Source of the DNA: Shewanella frigidimarina
GTDB lineage: Bacteria; Pseudomonadota; Gammaproteobacteria; Enterobacterales; Shewanellaceae
Reading direction: 5' to 3'
Assembly (NCBI RefSeq): GCF_003797125.1
Contig: NZ_RKKE01000003.1
Span: forward strand, 124,001 to 188,000
DNA length: 64,000 bases
Of this stretch, positions 1 through 8,653 are shown piece by piece. The notes beneath the pieces were generated by a model, which had not been told where the DNA came from, did no database searches, and saw only the letters and a program-made list of their open reading frames with translations. The translations under genes were made by a program, and so were the position numbers. How positions within the stretch are numbered: the first letter of the stretch is position 1; each line of letters begins with the position of its first letter.

Positions 1-2
1 CT

Positions 3-116
3 TGCGCGTTGGCTATCGAAGTTTTCGATGTCATGAAAAATGGTTGCTCTTTTAACGAAATACGTTATGGCCAGCATTTGAATGCACTACCGAATATGGA
101 TTGGATGGAAGATTAA
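3..116 (+). CDS. 3' end of an unidentified gene cut by the window edge
   Basis: An open frame enters from the left edge and ends at a TAA, giving the last 37 residues of a protein. The tail ends in NALPNMDWMED and contains one cysteine pair widely spaced; I do not recognise a family. A short stem-loop follows about 30 bases later, consistent with the end of a transcription unit. Because only the tail is visible no function is proposed. Confidence 0.5.
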   Translation, partial: CALAIEVFDVMKNGCSFNEIRYGQHLNALPNMDWMED

Positions 117-146
117 TAGCAGCTCATAAATTCGTGTTTTGTTAAT

Positions 147-168
147 CCCGATAAGTGACATTATCGGG
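147..168 (+). terminator. Stem-loop after the left-edge gene
   Basis: CCCGATAA and TTATCGGG form an 8-bp stem with a 6-base loop, flanked by TTAA-type bases. There is no long T-run, so a weak or Rho-independent-like terminator is only likely. It is the only obvious structure between the edge gene and the GNAT gene. Confidence 0.4.
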
Positions 169-348
169 GGTTAATTGAAAAGTCTAAAGTAAGATGTTGG
201 ATTTGCACCTTCGATGAGTAGTGTTGGAGCCTGTTTAGAACTCGTAATCGCAAACTTAGTCTTTATTATGCTGTTCGCTCTCTACTTATATAAAAGTAAG
301 TTCACAGGTCAATGTTAACTAACTTACGAAGATTCACAGGGTTTATTA

Positions 349-909
349 ATGCTTAGATTCGAACACTGTAATGTCAAAACGTGTACTAATGAATTACTCG
401 CCTTGGGTCAGGCCGACATGAAAATGTGGTACATTTTTGAGTGGTTAGATAAGCACGAGGAATTACAAAATGGGACTCAAGCAGAAATAATTAAACTTTA
501 TGTAAATGATAAATTGGTAGGGTACAGTCTTTTTGAAAACTTTGAAGCCCGTGCAGACAAAGTCACTTGTCATCAAGGTGTGAACTATAAAGAATTGGGT
601 ATTATTCATTTTGTAACAGTCATAGAGCATCGTAATAAAGGTTATGCTACGTTGTTGGCTAATGCGTTGCTTAAAAATATTATTGAACCTATGTTGGCAC
701 GTTATAATGATTTTAATGTTTACGTCATTGCGACTGGTCGAGCGGTCCCATTAATGGAACGGACTGATATCCCTTCAAAATACCTAATCAAGCAATTCTA
801 TTCTGATATATCGTTTAAAGAGAAAGTAGTAAATTACCTAAGAAAACAAGAACAAAATGCATTGAATGCAGTTGCTTGTGAAATTTCAAATAAACAGCTA
901 ACAAGTTAA
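349..909 (+). CDS. GNAT-family N-acetyltransferase-like protein
   Basis: 186 residues. The middle of the protein carries HFVTVIEHRNKGYATLLANA, which has the strand-turn-helix form of GNAT motif A (V-x5-R-x-x-G-x-A), where the pyrophosphate of acetyl-CoA normally binds. Upstream, a strand with KLYVNDKLVGYSLFEN resembles the preceding beta strands of the fold. The substrate cannot be told; the N-terminal 50 residues and the charged C-terminus match nothing I know. It stands alone, with about 230 bases upstream and about 480 downstream free of genes. No strong ribosome binding site is visible before the ATG. An acetyltransferase fold is likely; the role (metabolic, antibiotic-modifying or toxin-like) is open. 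Confidence 0.7.
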   Translation: MLRFEHCNVKTCTNELLALGQADMKMWYIFEWLDKHEELQNGTQAEIIKLYVNDKLVGYSLFENFEARADKVTCHQGVNYKELGIIHFVTVIEHRNKGYATLLANALLKNIIEPMLARYNDFNVYVIATGRAVPLMERTDIPSKYLIKQFYSDISFKEKVVNYLRKQEQNALNAVACEISNKQLTS

Positions 910-1385
910 TCTAAAGCATACTTATGATTGTTCTAATTGTGAGTGTTAGAGCTCAGACACCAACACAATTTGGTCTAGAAGTGGGTTATCAAGCGTAACA
1001 GGACTCATCAACATTGATATCCACTCGGTTAATGGAGCGATAATTATATCGTCCCCAATAAGAACTCGCTCTAGATACCTATCATCGAATAGGCAATATT
1101 ATCCAACAACGTATCAGTTCATACGCCAATCTCAAAGTCGGATTAACTTTCGACCAAACAATAAAAGTACTATTGAAGTCTTTTTATTAACAACCGCTAT
1201 AGCATTTAATTCCAAACCTATTTATAAGTATGTTGCTTATATTTATAGCAAGCAGTCTATATAAAAGCTTATAATAATCAATGTGTTATTTTTAATGTTA
1301 AATTTCAATAATTAACAATGATACGACACAAGTTGTCGTGTTATTCGGTATAATAATAACCAACAAGAAGTTAATCGAGGTTTTT
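910..1385. other. AT-rich non-coding stretch before the unknown paralog pair
   Basis: No credible gene, RNA or strong repeat is seen here. The last 150 bases are very AT-rich, with TATAAT-like words near 1259-1264 and 1348-1353, so the promoter of the downstream module probably lies in this part. An open frame beginning with GTG at 1338 extends into this stretch, but the better start of the next gene is at 1386. Confidence 0.4.
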
Positions 1386-2318
1386 ATGGATGGTTTGGTA
1401 ACAGAGTCTGTCAATTTACTTACTTTTCTAGAGTTAGGGAAAGTACCAGATTATGAGCAATTAAAGCCTGAAGATATGGCGCGACTATTTCCAGAGCAAT
1501 GGTTAACCTTAACCGATGATTGGAACGGATTATATTATCATGCACAGCAAACCGCTGAGGGGTGGTACGATCATTTACTAGTTGCTCGAGTATTGCAAGA
1601 TGAAGCTTCACAAGCTCCGAATTCCGATATATTAGCTATTAAACAGTTAATCGTTTCACGTAATACTTATGAGGCTTATCAAGACTATCCTGCCTTATCG
1701 CAAGTGTTGGATATCTTTTATCGCAATGAAGACGGTTTTAAACGTAATTTTAGTGCGATTGCTGATGTAAATAGTTTCTTAATTGAAGAAGCTGAATCAT
1801 TACTCCAGTCGTTATTAGTGGCGTTTTCTGTGCAACAACCAAATATTGAATCACTCGATTGGGAAAATTATCAGCAAATGGCCGAAGCGATAAAGGATAA
1901 TTGTGAATTATTTTTTTCGAGTTACTTTAATCATTTGATCCTTGCCGCTGAATTACTTATACAGTTAAAACCTAATAGCGCTGTACTCAAGCAGGTTGCA
2001 CTTTGTTGGCCACCCTATGTATTGAGCTCAAGTACAGGAGAATTATTTTTTATCCGTAAGTTGCTAGCACATTGTTATAAAAACGAAGGCGTTGAATTTC
2101 TACTCGCTAATGTTGAGCACATAATGCCGGAGCATTTATTGTTTTTATTGGCTCAATCGTCAGCTTCTGACTGCATCATTATGAAAAAGGCCTTTACTGA
2201 TACATTTTCTGCACAAGGTTATTACCCTGGCGCCAATTGTTCTCTCCAAGTTTACGATGACTTTTTTACGTTAATCATTAACCGAAAATCTAAGAGGCTG
2301 ATAAATGATCATCTTTAA
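1386..2318 (+). CDS. Unknown protein A of a paralogous pair (possible defence module)
   Basis: 310 residues from the ATG at 1386, chosen because GAGG sits five bases upstream; a GTG at 1338 in the same frame lacks such a site. The protein is acidic and mostly helical by appearance, with no signal peptide, membrane segment or motif that I recognise. Its last third (QLKPNSAVLKQVAL, then FFIRKLLAHC, MPEHLLFLLAQ) lines up with the same part of the next gene product, so the two are diverged paralogs. The reading frame overlaps the next start by 14 bases, indicating translational coupling, and a WYL regulator follows in the same direction. Function unknown; location in a defence-rich island makes a phage-defence role an inference only. 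Confidence 0.75.
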   Translation: MDGLVTESVNLLTFLELGKVPDYEQLKPEDMARLFPEQWLTLTDDWNGLYYHAQQTAEGWYDHLLVARVLQDEASQAPNSDILAIKQLIVSRNTYEAYQDYPALSQVLDIFYRNEDGFKRNFSAIADVNSFLIEEAESLLQSLLVAFSVQQPNIESLDWENYQQMAEAIKDNCELFFSSYFNHLILAAELLIQLKPNSAVLKQVALCWPPYVLSSSTGELFFIRKLLAHCYKNEGVEFLLANVEHIMPEHLLFLLAQSSASDCIIMKKAFTDTFSAQGYYPGANCSLQVYDDFFTLIINRKSKRLINDHL

Positions 2319-3294
2319 ATTATTTAAAAAAGAAACTGAATCGTTATTGTCTCTCCTTGATGATGAGAATAAATTTGGCATTGGTTATTCAGAGCGTCCA
2401 AGTCTGACAGCGCGCGTATGGATCCAAGAATCTCAGGAGTTTGATTGGATTGATAATTTTCTGAGAGATGACGACAACAACCCGTGGGCCGAAGAATATG
2501 ATATGACATTATTGGTTCGTCTCGCATTAGATTGCTGGGAAAGTAAGCTTCCAAACCCAGCTAGAAATGTAAAAGCCCTTTGCGGTTCGCGCTCAGGAAA
2601 ATTCGCCATGGAAGAAGATTCACCTTTTTACAGCTTATGGACACTATTTCTCAATAGAAATGAATCATTGATGGATTTAATGTCAAAAAGCAGCGATCCC
2701 GCTTTGCAACCGAGTGTCTTACTCGAACAAGCAGAATTATTACTTGATGCGCATTATCTGACGATTCAAAGGTTAAATCGTTGCTATGGCGGAGATCCCC
2801 GCAGTTGTACTGAACATAAATGGTTTAAATCAAAATTACCCTTGCCGGTAGGGAAGAGTAAAACAAAGGCAAGTAGGTCAAATAAAGCCTTCAATCGGGA
2901 TTTTGTGCCTATAATGCTGGCGGCAAAAATAGTCATGCATTTTCATCCCCAAAGTAGCTTACTGCAAGCCTTAGCGCTTGCGCCAGAACATTACTCAGTT
3001 GGAGAATGGGGCTATGAATACTGGTTTCGCAGAACCTTGCAAAAACACTGTGCCATGCAGCAAGGTTGGTTATTTCTGTTGATGAACATGCCAAGGTTCG
3101 CACCTGAGGAATTAATGTATTTAATGAGCCGAGTCCCCGTTAGCGCCAATGAATGTGACACACTAATCGACGTATTTGAAGAATATTATGATGAAGATAC
3201 TCAAGAAAGAACAAAATATTGGTACCGAGATAAATCAGAATATATGGATTACTTTGAGAAATATTTTCAGGTAGGTTATCTGCTTAATCACTAA
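2305..3294 (+). CDS. Unknown protein B of a paralogous pair (possible defence module)
   Basis: 329 residues, starting inside the end of the previous gene (14-base overlap). The C-terminal third (MHFHPQSSLLQALALAP, YWFRRTLQKHC, FAPEELMYLMSRVP) parallels the corresponding part of protein A, with conserved spacing of leucines and of the PEEL/PEHL turn. The N-terminal part has a distinctive WAEEYDMTLLVRLALDCW stretch and a basic linker near residues 180-195 (KSKTKASRSNKAFN). No catalytic motif, signal peptide or membrane helix is seen. It is probably a structural or sensor partner of protein A. The WYL regulator begins 43 bases after its stop, so all three are likely one operon. Confidence 0.75.
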   Translation: MIIFKLFKKETESLLSLLDDENKFGIGYSERPSLTARVWIQESQEFDWIDNFLRDDDNNPWAEEYDMTLLVRLALDCWESKLPNPARNVKALCGSRSGKFAMEEDSPFYSLWTLFLNRNESLMDLMSKSSDPALQPSVLLEQAELLLDAHYLTIQRLNRCYGGDPRSCTEHKWFKSKLPLPVGKSKTKASRSNKAFNRDFVPIMLAAKIVMHFHPQSSLLQALALAPEHYSVGEWGYEYWFRRTLQKHCAMQQGWLFLLMNMPRFAPEELMYLMSRVPVSANECDTLIDVFEEYYDEDTQERTKYWYRDKSEYMDYFEKYFQVGYLLNH

Positions 3295-3337
3295 GTCTTT
3301 GTCGTGTCATGGTTCATCATTAGATTAAAGGTCTACT

Positions 3338-4363
3338 ATGTCTAAGAATAAAAATGCTAATACGCTTCTAAGGCAGCAAACATTACTTAAATTTATTCCT
3401 GCTAATGCGGGAATAAAAAGTGCTGATCTGCTCAACAAGCTTAAAAGTGAAGGGTTTGAGGTCACTCAACGCACATTGCAGAGAGATCTCGAAGTGCTGT
3501 CGCAGTACTTTTCTATTTATTCAGAAACAGACACAAAACCCTATCTATGGCGTTGGTCTGGTCTTGGTATCAATAGAACACATATCGACAGCATAAGTTT
3601 AACGGATGCATTGTCGTTAATGTTGGTAGAAAAGTCGCTACAGCAACTATTGCCTCCGGCGATGCAACGCCATTTACAACATAATTTTGAGCATTCGCGG
3701 CAGCTGTTAAACACCTTAAAAGATGATGATAATGCCCAATGGTTTGAAAAAGTTGCCAGTGTAATGCCAGATATTGGTTTTAAACCGCCATCAATCGATG
3801 AGAGTTTATTAACTGACATACAGGAAGCATTATTAAAAGACCAAACCATTGTAGTTAGTTATCTTGCAGCAAAAAACACAACAGCAGCTGAATATTTGCT
3901 TATGCCACTGGCCTTAGTGCAGCGAGGCCACGTGCTTTATGTTATTGCTCAAGATATCACTAAGGGTGCAACTACCGCACAAATCAAACGATTTGCCATG
4001 CACCGTTTTCAAACGGTAACCCGCATTCACGAACAAGGGATCCGTCCGCAAAATTTTAATCTTCAACAATATTTACAAGATGGTGCAATGCAATTTGGCA
4101 ATGGTGACAAATTCGCACTCAAAGCAAAAGTGACCGAAGAACTGGCCTTTATTTTGAACGAAAGCCCTATGTCAGATGATATGAAGATTATCCAATCAGA
4201 GGATGAAACATATCAACTCAGTGCCACAGTCAATAATGGTTGGCAACTAAACTGGTGGCTAAGGGGGCAAGGCGCAAACATTGAGGTACTAGAGCCACAA
4301 GAGCTTCGAGCTCGAATGCGTGACAATTTACGTAAAACGATGGAAATTTACGGGCCTTCATAA
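3338..4363 (+). CDS. WYL-domain transcriptional regulator
   Basis: 341 residues. Residues about 8-60 form a DeoR-like winged helix-turn-helix (LLKFIPANAGIKSADLLNKL, then TQRTLQRDLEVLSQYF). The middle (about 160-240) fits a WYL ligand-sensing domain, with a beta-rich YLLMPLALVQRGHVLYVIAQ followed by KRFAMHRFQTVTRI. The remainder is the WCX-type C-terminal extension. Proteins of this build (BrxR/CapW type) commonly repress defence operons and are thought to sense nucleic-acid or nucleotide signals. It lies 43 bases after the paralog pair and 166 bases before the JAB gene, all on the plus strand. The order suggests that it controls this module. The family call is firm; target and ligand are inferred. 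Confidence 0.88.
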   Translation: MSKNKNANTLLRQQTLLKFIPANAGIKSADLLNKLKSEGFEVTQRTLQRDLEVLSQYFSIYSETDTKPYLWRWSGLGINRTHIDSISLTDALSLMLVEKSLQQLLPPAMQRHLQHNFEHSRQLLNTLKDDDNAQWFEKVASVMPDIGFKPPSIDESLLTDIQEALLKDQTIVVSYLAAKNTTAAEYLLMPLALVQRGHVLYVIAQDITKGATTAQIKRFAMHRFQTVTRIHEQGIRPQNFNLQQYLQDGAMQFGNGDKFALKAKVTEELAFILNESPMSDDMKIIQSEDETYQLSATVNNGWQLNWWLRGQGANIEVLEPQELRARMRDNLRKTMEIYGPS

Positions 4364-4529
4364 AATTAGTGATCTTAGTATTACTCCAAATACTCATTTG
4401 TATCTAATGAATGGTTAGATGCGGACATATCAGAATTTCCCTAAATTTGTGTCAAAAAATTAGGGCATAAAAGTGACTTAAGTTATTCTTAACAAGGTTT
4501 ATATTTTTATATGTATAACAAGGAGATAG

Positions 4530-5243
4530 TTGATTAAAAATTATACTGCAAGCAATCCAATTAGAATTATTGTCGAAGATCAAGTTCTTCCTGTACTCAT
4601 GTCATCAGCTATCGAAGCTTTTGATCATGAGCATAAAACGCCTAGAGGGAAAGCCTCTTCTGGGCTTGAAACATATGGATTACTTTGGGGTTACGTTATT
4701 CCCTCAAAAAGTGAAGATAGCGCGAGCAAAATTATTGTCACAACTGCGACAATTGAGACTTCTGCTGTTCGTCATCAGGATTGGGTCCAGCCAAATTTAG
4801 AAAGTGTTGAAGCAAAAAAAGAGCTAATTGAACAGTATTGGCCTCATCTAGAATTAGTCGGTACCTTTCATTCACATCCTTATGAATCACTTAATGATGT
4901 AAAAGAAGTCAAAGGATGGCGAGCTTCTGAAGGCGATCGAGAACATTGGCCTCATATTCATGAGCAAATTGTTTCAAAACAACCGCTGATGGCTCACTTA
5001 ATTTTTACCGTTACCGAATTGAAAAAGAGCGGCTGGGCCTTTCCAACAGAAATTGAGGGCAAAAATCACAGTGGACTATCTTTCACCGCAGGTAAAAAGA
5101 AACTTTGGTTAAACTCATATACCAGCGTTTGTATTAAACACGAAAGTGAAGACGGTGAAATTGAATCTAAATTTACGATGCATGAAGGCCCTATAAAACT
5201 TGATGCTCCAGCATTATCCCGCCGTATGTTAGACAATAACTAA
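4530..5243 (+). CDS. JAB/MPN (JAMM) domain metalloprotease-like protein
   Basis: 237 residues from a TTG start at 4530, which follows AGGAG at 4521-4525; no ATG is better placed. The JAMM zinc-protease signature is complete: an upstream glutamate in GLETYGLLWGYV near residue 46, then GTFHSHP near 112-118, followed by S-x-x-D in ASEGDRE near 130-134. Such enzymes cleave isopeptide or peptide bonds; bacterial members act with ubiquitin-like or E1/E2-like partners, as in type II CBASS. No E1, E2 or ubiquitin-like gene is present here, so this is an orphan. It may belong to the WYL-regulated module upstream or stand alone behind its own promoter in the 166-base gap. Confidence 0.85.
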   Translation: MIKNYTASNPIRIIVEDQVLPVLMSSAIEAFDHEHKTPRGKASSGLETYGLLWGYVIPSKSEDSASKIIVTTATIETSAVRHQDWVQPNLESVEAKKELIEQYWPHLELVGTFHSHPYESLNDVKEVKGWRASEGDREHWPHIHEQIVSKQPLMAHLIFTVTELKKSGWAFPTEIEGKNHSGLSFTAGKKKLWLNSYTSVCIKHESEDGEIESKFTMHEGPIKLDAPALSRRMLDNN

Positions 5244-5567
5244 ACTATGTTCATCTCTAATTAATAGATAACAACAATGTACCATTAGGGTATCCCTGTT
5301 CTACCACATGCCAGCACCTTGGTTTTGACGGCTAGTTTGTCCTATTGGGTTACCATGATCCAATAGGACGTTAACAGACCTGAATATTTTGATCAGACTG
5401 TATTTACTAATTGATTGTAATGGTTAAGTTTATAAGATGCTGTTCATAAAGTAAATGCCGCAAAGCGGCTTCGTTCAATACAATAATAAACAGATATATC
5501 GACCAAGCTATTATTAATCAATGCTTATATTGATATACCTAACACCAACTCATTGCGATAAAAAACC
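5244..5567. other. Intergenic stretch after the JAB gene
   Basis: About 320 bases without a credible gene. A near-palindromic arrangement of CCTATTGGGTTACC and the words CCAATAGGACG occurs around 5339-5372 and could form a stem-loop, possibly ending JAB transcription. The remainder is AT-rich spacer leading into the short open frame at 5568. Confidence 0.35.
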
Positions 5568-5636
5568 ATGACCAATCTAGCTGCAAAACTTGCATTTCAA
5601 AACGACATTATCGCTCAAAGAAGGTTTTTAAAATGA
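5568..5636 (+). pseudogene. 22-codon fragment resembling the start of hsdR
   Basis: A small open frame reads MTNLAAKLAFQNDIIAQ followed by RRFLK and a stop that overlaps the next ATG by four bases (ATGA). The LAFQNDIIAQ segment closely matches LTFQNDIITQ at the start of the hsdR remnant at 8255, in bases as well as residues. I read it as the first codons of a former type I restriction subunit, or a leader peptide derived from one, now coupled to the DUF6361 gene. The alternative is a real short upstream peptide providing the AGAAGG site for the next gene. Confidence 0.45.
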
Positions 5637-6286
5637 GTCAATTAGGATGGGTCGATTTTTCATCGGATGAACGCAATAAAGTCAAGTTGGTCTTAGCCGC
5701 TTTGAATGAGCCTGGTACGCTGGATGAGTTGGGTATTGGGCAGATCCGTGATGCTTTTGCTAATCGTCTATTTCCAGGCCTTTCAACCATTCAAACACGG
5801 GCAAAATATTTTATTACTATTGCTCGATTACTGCGTGACATCCAAAACGGTAAAGCCAAGAAGCCCAGAAACCCGCACCTCTGGTTGGAGCAGCAGGAGC
5901 ATTTGCTTGCCGAGGCCTTGGTCAGAATTCACGGTGGCGTAGAGAACGGGATTATTGGTGCCGAAAGTATTGCAAATGGAGGTGTTGGTCGGCGGCCATC
6001 GAGTATTTATTGGAATGGCTTAAAAACTTTTGGCATTGTTAAATCCACATTGTCATTGCATGAATTTTGCACTGCGTTGGCCAAAAACGAACATATGCCT
6101 TATATCGCAAACTCAGACCATCAAGAAGGCAAAGATGATGATGATGATGTTCATTTGACCAAGCGGTGGATAGAGTTGCCTGATCAGATTGATAACTGGC
6201 AGGCCGATGACAACTTAAAAATTTCGATGGCTATGAAGCTGTTTTTACAACGATCAAGGGCGTTTGTGATCATAGTTTTTCGGTAA
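5633..6286 (+). pseudogene. DUF6361-like protein, 3' truncated by deletion
   Basis: The start MSQLGWVDFSSDERNKV, followed by DELGIGQIRDAFANRLFPG and STIQTRAKYF, is the pattern I associate with DUF6361 proteins, which I recall beside helicase and phospholipase D-like genes in presumed defence loci. About 200 residues are intact, then the frame runs into a short out-of-family tail (FLQRSRAFVIIVFR). At the same place a different frame continues as the middle of a helicase, so the expected C-terminal part of this protein and the front of the helicase gene appear to have been lost in one deletion around 6205-6215. The truncated product may still be made. Confidence 0.65.
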
Positions 6287-8247
6287 AAGATATTCATGCT
6301 TTTAAGGCAATGGATACTGTTGGTACAGCATTACAAGAAATCAGCAAAGGGCACTATCGGGGCCAGTTGATGGAGTTTTATAAGGCGACGCCTTGGGCCC
6401 TTTCTTTTTTAAGCGGCTATCAATTTAAAAAACAATTAGATTATCACGGACAAGATCTAATTGTCAGAAAAGCGCTCAGAGGTTCTTCTGCTGCTTGGTT
6501 GTCTAGAAAAGCCATCTCGGACTACAGCCTTAAACTTAGCGATGCACCCCATGCCAAAATTAAAGCGCTCACAGAGCGTTTGTTTAATACAAAAAGTGAG
6601 CAATTGCTATGGGTGCCGCCATCGTTAACGCATTACTCATTGCAGGGTTGTTTTGAAGGCCAAGAACGGTTTAGTAAAACGCTACTGTTTTCATCTTGGG
6701 CTGTGGTACCTCGTGCGTTAAGTGGACTAATTTCATACGAGGCCGAGCGTCGACTTGCAATGCAAACTAGAAAGGCTAAGCGCGATTATTATCGGACTCA
6801 CTCACCAAAAATTAAATTTGATCAGTCGGGAAGCTTATCCGGCTGGTCGTTAATTTATCCAGCTCAGACCTTAATTAAATTTGACCTCAACTATGTAGAA
6901 AAGTCTAAGCAACAATCGCTGCCAGCTATTTTAAAGACTCAAAGCCAGTACTTTACAGAACAATTAAAAATGCTGACTGTTTTTGCTGACGGTCGAAGTA
7001 GCGGAGATCGATGGTATGCCCTTGCTCCCATGTTACTTGATCGCGAAAATGGATTTGATGGCGTATTAAAAACATGGCTTGAGAAACTTCCAAATGAAGG
7101 TAGTGTCCATTCTGGCAGCGCCCAGGGCGTAGAAATAATCCGTTATTTAGATATGGGCCATGATTTAAAGTTAGGCCCTATGCCAGCAGATCTGCCTGAG
7201 TATCTTGCTTATTTATCAGTAGCAGGACCTGCAATTTGCATTGCACGTAGCTGGAAAAGGCTTTGGCCAGAAGCTGACGAACAAGATATTTTACAAGCAT
7301 CTACCAAGGCCTCCGTATCGGCTATCTCGCTTTTTAATAAAGCAGAATCTGAAGCTATTCTTCATTCGCTTTATGGAAAAAGGAAATACTTTAGTGCTGT
7401 TGCCCACTACTGCGCGGAAGGTGATTTTCAGGCTGTAGTAGATGAGTACGGGCACATGCTCGCTGAACTTGAAATTGGTATAGCGACCAATAAGCTAGCC
7501 AGTGTGTTGGGATTTAGTACAACACAAATTAATTGCCAGTTTGAAGAAGATAAGTTGAAGGACGGTACTAAAACATCCGGCAATCAGAAACAAACAGCTA
7601 GACATAGCCTGCGCTGTCACTATGCCGTCCCCTTGGGTAATCAAGCTCTAACTAATGAGGATGGACTAAGTCGTATTAGCGATGTACGTGATGCCTTTAA
7701 CTCACCTTTTAGGCCCTTCATGTTGAATTCCACCTCTATTGGCCAAGAAGGGCTGGATTTTCATTGGTATTGCAGGCAAATCGTGCACTGGAATTTACCC
7801 AGTAATCCGATTGACATCGAGCAACGCGAAGGGCGAGTGAATAGATACAAATCACTTGTCGTCCGTAATCGAATTGCTCAAGCGTATGGCCATCAAACTC
7901 TTACGGCATCTAGTGATCCTTGGAGTGAGCTATTTGAAACTGCAGATAATGAAACGAAGAGAGGGCGACAAAGTGACTTAGTTCCTTACTGGCACTACCC
8001 CGACGGTGACTCAACCATCGAGCGCTATGTACCTATGATGCCGATGAGTAAGGAGGTCGCTAAACTTGAAAATGCATTAAAAGTGCTCGTTCATTATCGG
8101 CTTGCTTTTGGCCAACCAAGGCAGGAAGAGTTGCTGAACAATGTGTTGCACCGTGAATTTAATGATGAGCAAATAAATTTAATAAAAGAAGCTTTGGTGA
8201 TCAATTTGTCACCACTAATGCATCAAGTAAACGAGACAATTTCTTAG
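6211..8247 (+). pseudogene. Superfamily 2 / SNF2-like helicase lacking its N-terminal ATPase half
   Basis: The frame is open from 6211 (after a TGA at 6208) to 8247; the first ATG, at 6310, would give 645 residues. The C-terminal helicase half is present: FSSWAVVPRALSG resembles the motif IV region, FMLNSTSIGQEGLDFHWYC and QIVHWNLPSNP motif V, and DIEQREGRVNRYKS motif VI with both arginines. Walker A (motif I) and the DEAD/DEAH motif II are absent, so ATP-driven activity is not expected from this piece. The bases between 6211 and 6310 encode matching helicase sequence (GYEAVFTTIKGVCDH) in frame, which shows that the present ATG is not the original start. It is the other side of the deletion that truncated the DUF6361 gene. 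C-terminal residues after 560 are of unknown role. Confidence 0.8.
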
Positions 8248-8254
8248 AGTATGT

Positions 8255-8450
8255 ATGTCTGATAAAGCAAACGAGTTAACTTTTCAAAACGATATCATCA
8301 CCCAGCTGATTGTGCACGGTTGGCCGCTCAGTCAAACCTATCACTACAATCACGAGTTGGCGGTCTACCCTGTGAATATGTTTGGTTTTGTGCGCGAGAC
8401 GTAGGATGGCGAGTGGCAGAAGTTTTGCGCATTGAAAGTCAGGACATCCA
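8255..8450 (+). pseudogene. hsdR: 5' remnant of a type I restriction subunit gene (hsdR)
   Basis: From the ATG at 8255 the frame reads LTFQNDIITQLIVHGW, then YNHELAVYPVNMFGFVRET, matching the N-terminus of HsdR proteins (the YDrELALYPEDllGfvreT region). A TAG at 8402 interrupts it, but translation through the stop continues as DGEWQKFCAL, the usual HsdR continuation, so the TAG is likely a former CAG (glutamine). The match stops at 8450, where a group II intron-like 5' end begins. The nuclease motif and all helicase motifs are missing. Its start lies 7 bases after the helicase remnant stop, so the two had been packed as one operon. Confidence 0.75.
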
Positions 8451-8640
8451 GTGCGCCGAGATAAATCGGTAGAAGATTGGAGGTGACAGTCCTCTGCTTG
8501 GTAATGCCTAGCAGGCAGCTAAGATCCCGAGTCATGGGCTTTGCATCGTAAGTTGTCGAGTTAGCGTTGACAGGGGAGCCCATAGGCCGAGTATTGAGAT
8601 CCGAAATCAAAACTTAAGAGTCCTGACCTTGTTGGGTGAA
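8451..8640 (+). mobile_element. 5' fragment of a probable group II intron
   Basis: The junction with hsdR begins GTGCGCCGAGAT, the GUGYG type of 5' end that group II introns carry, and is followed by a run of short GC-rich stem-forming segments (GGAGGTGACAGTCCTC, GCCTAGCAGGC, GGGCTTTGCATCG, GGGGAGCCCATAGGCC) typical of intron domain I. No reverse transcriptase gene and no domain V/VI are found downstream, so only the 5' part remains. The right end is set approximately, where the composition changes. The call rests on pattern recognition; covariance-model folding would decide it. Confidence 0.55.
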
Positions 8641-8653
8641 GGGGAGGGCAATA

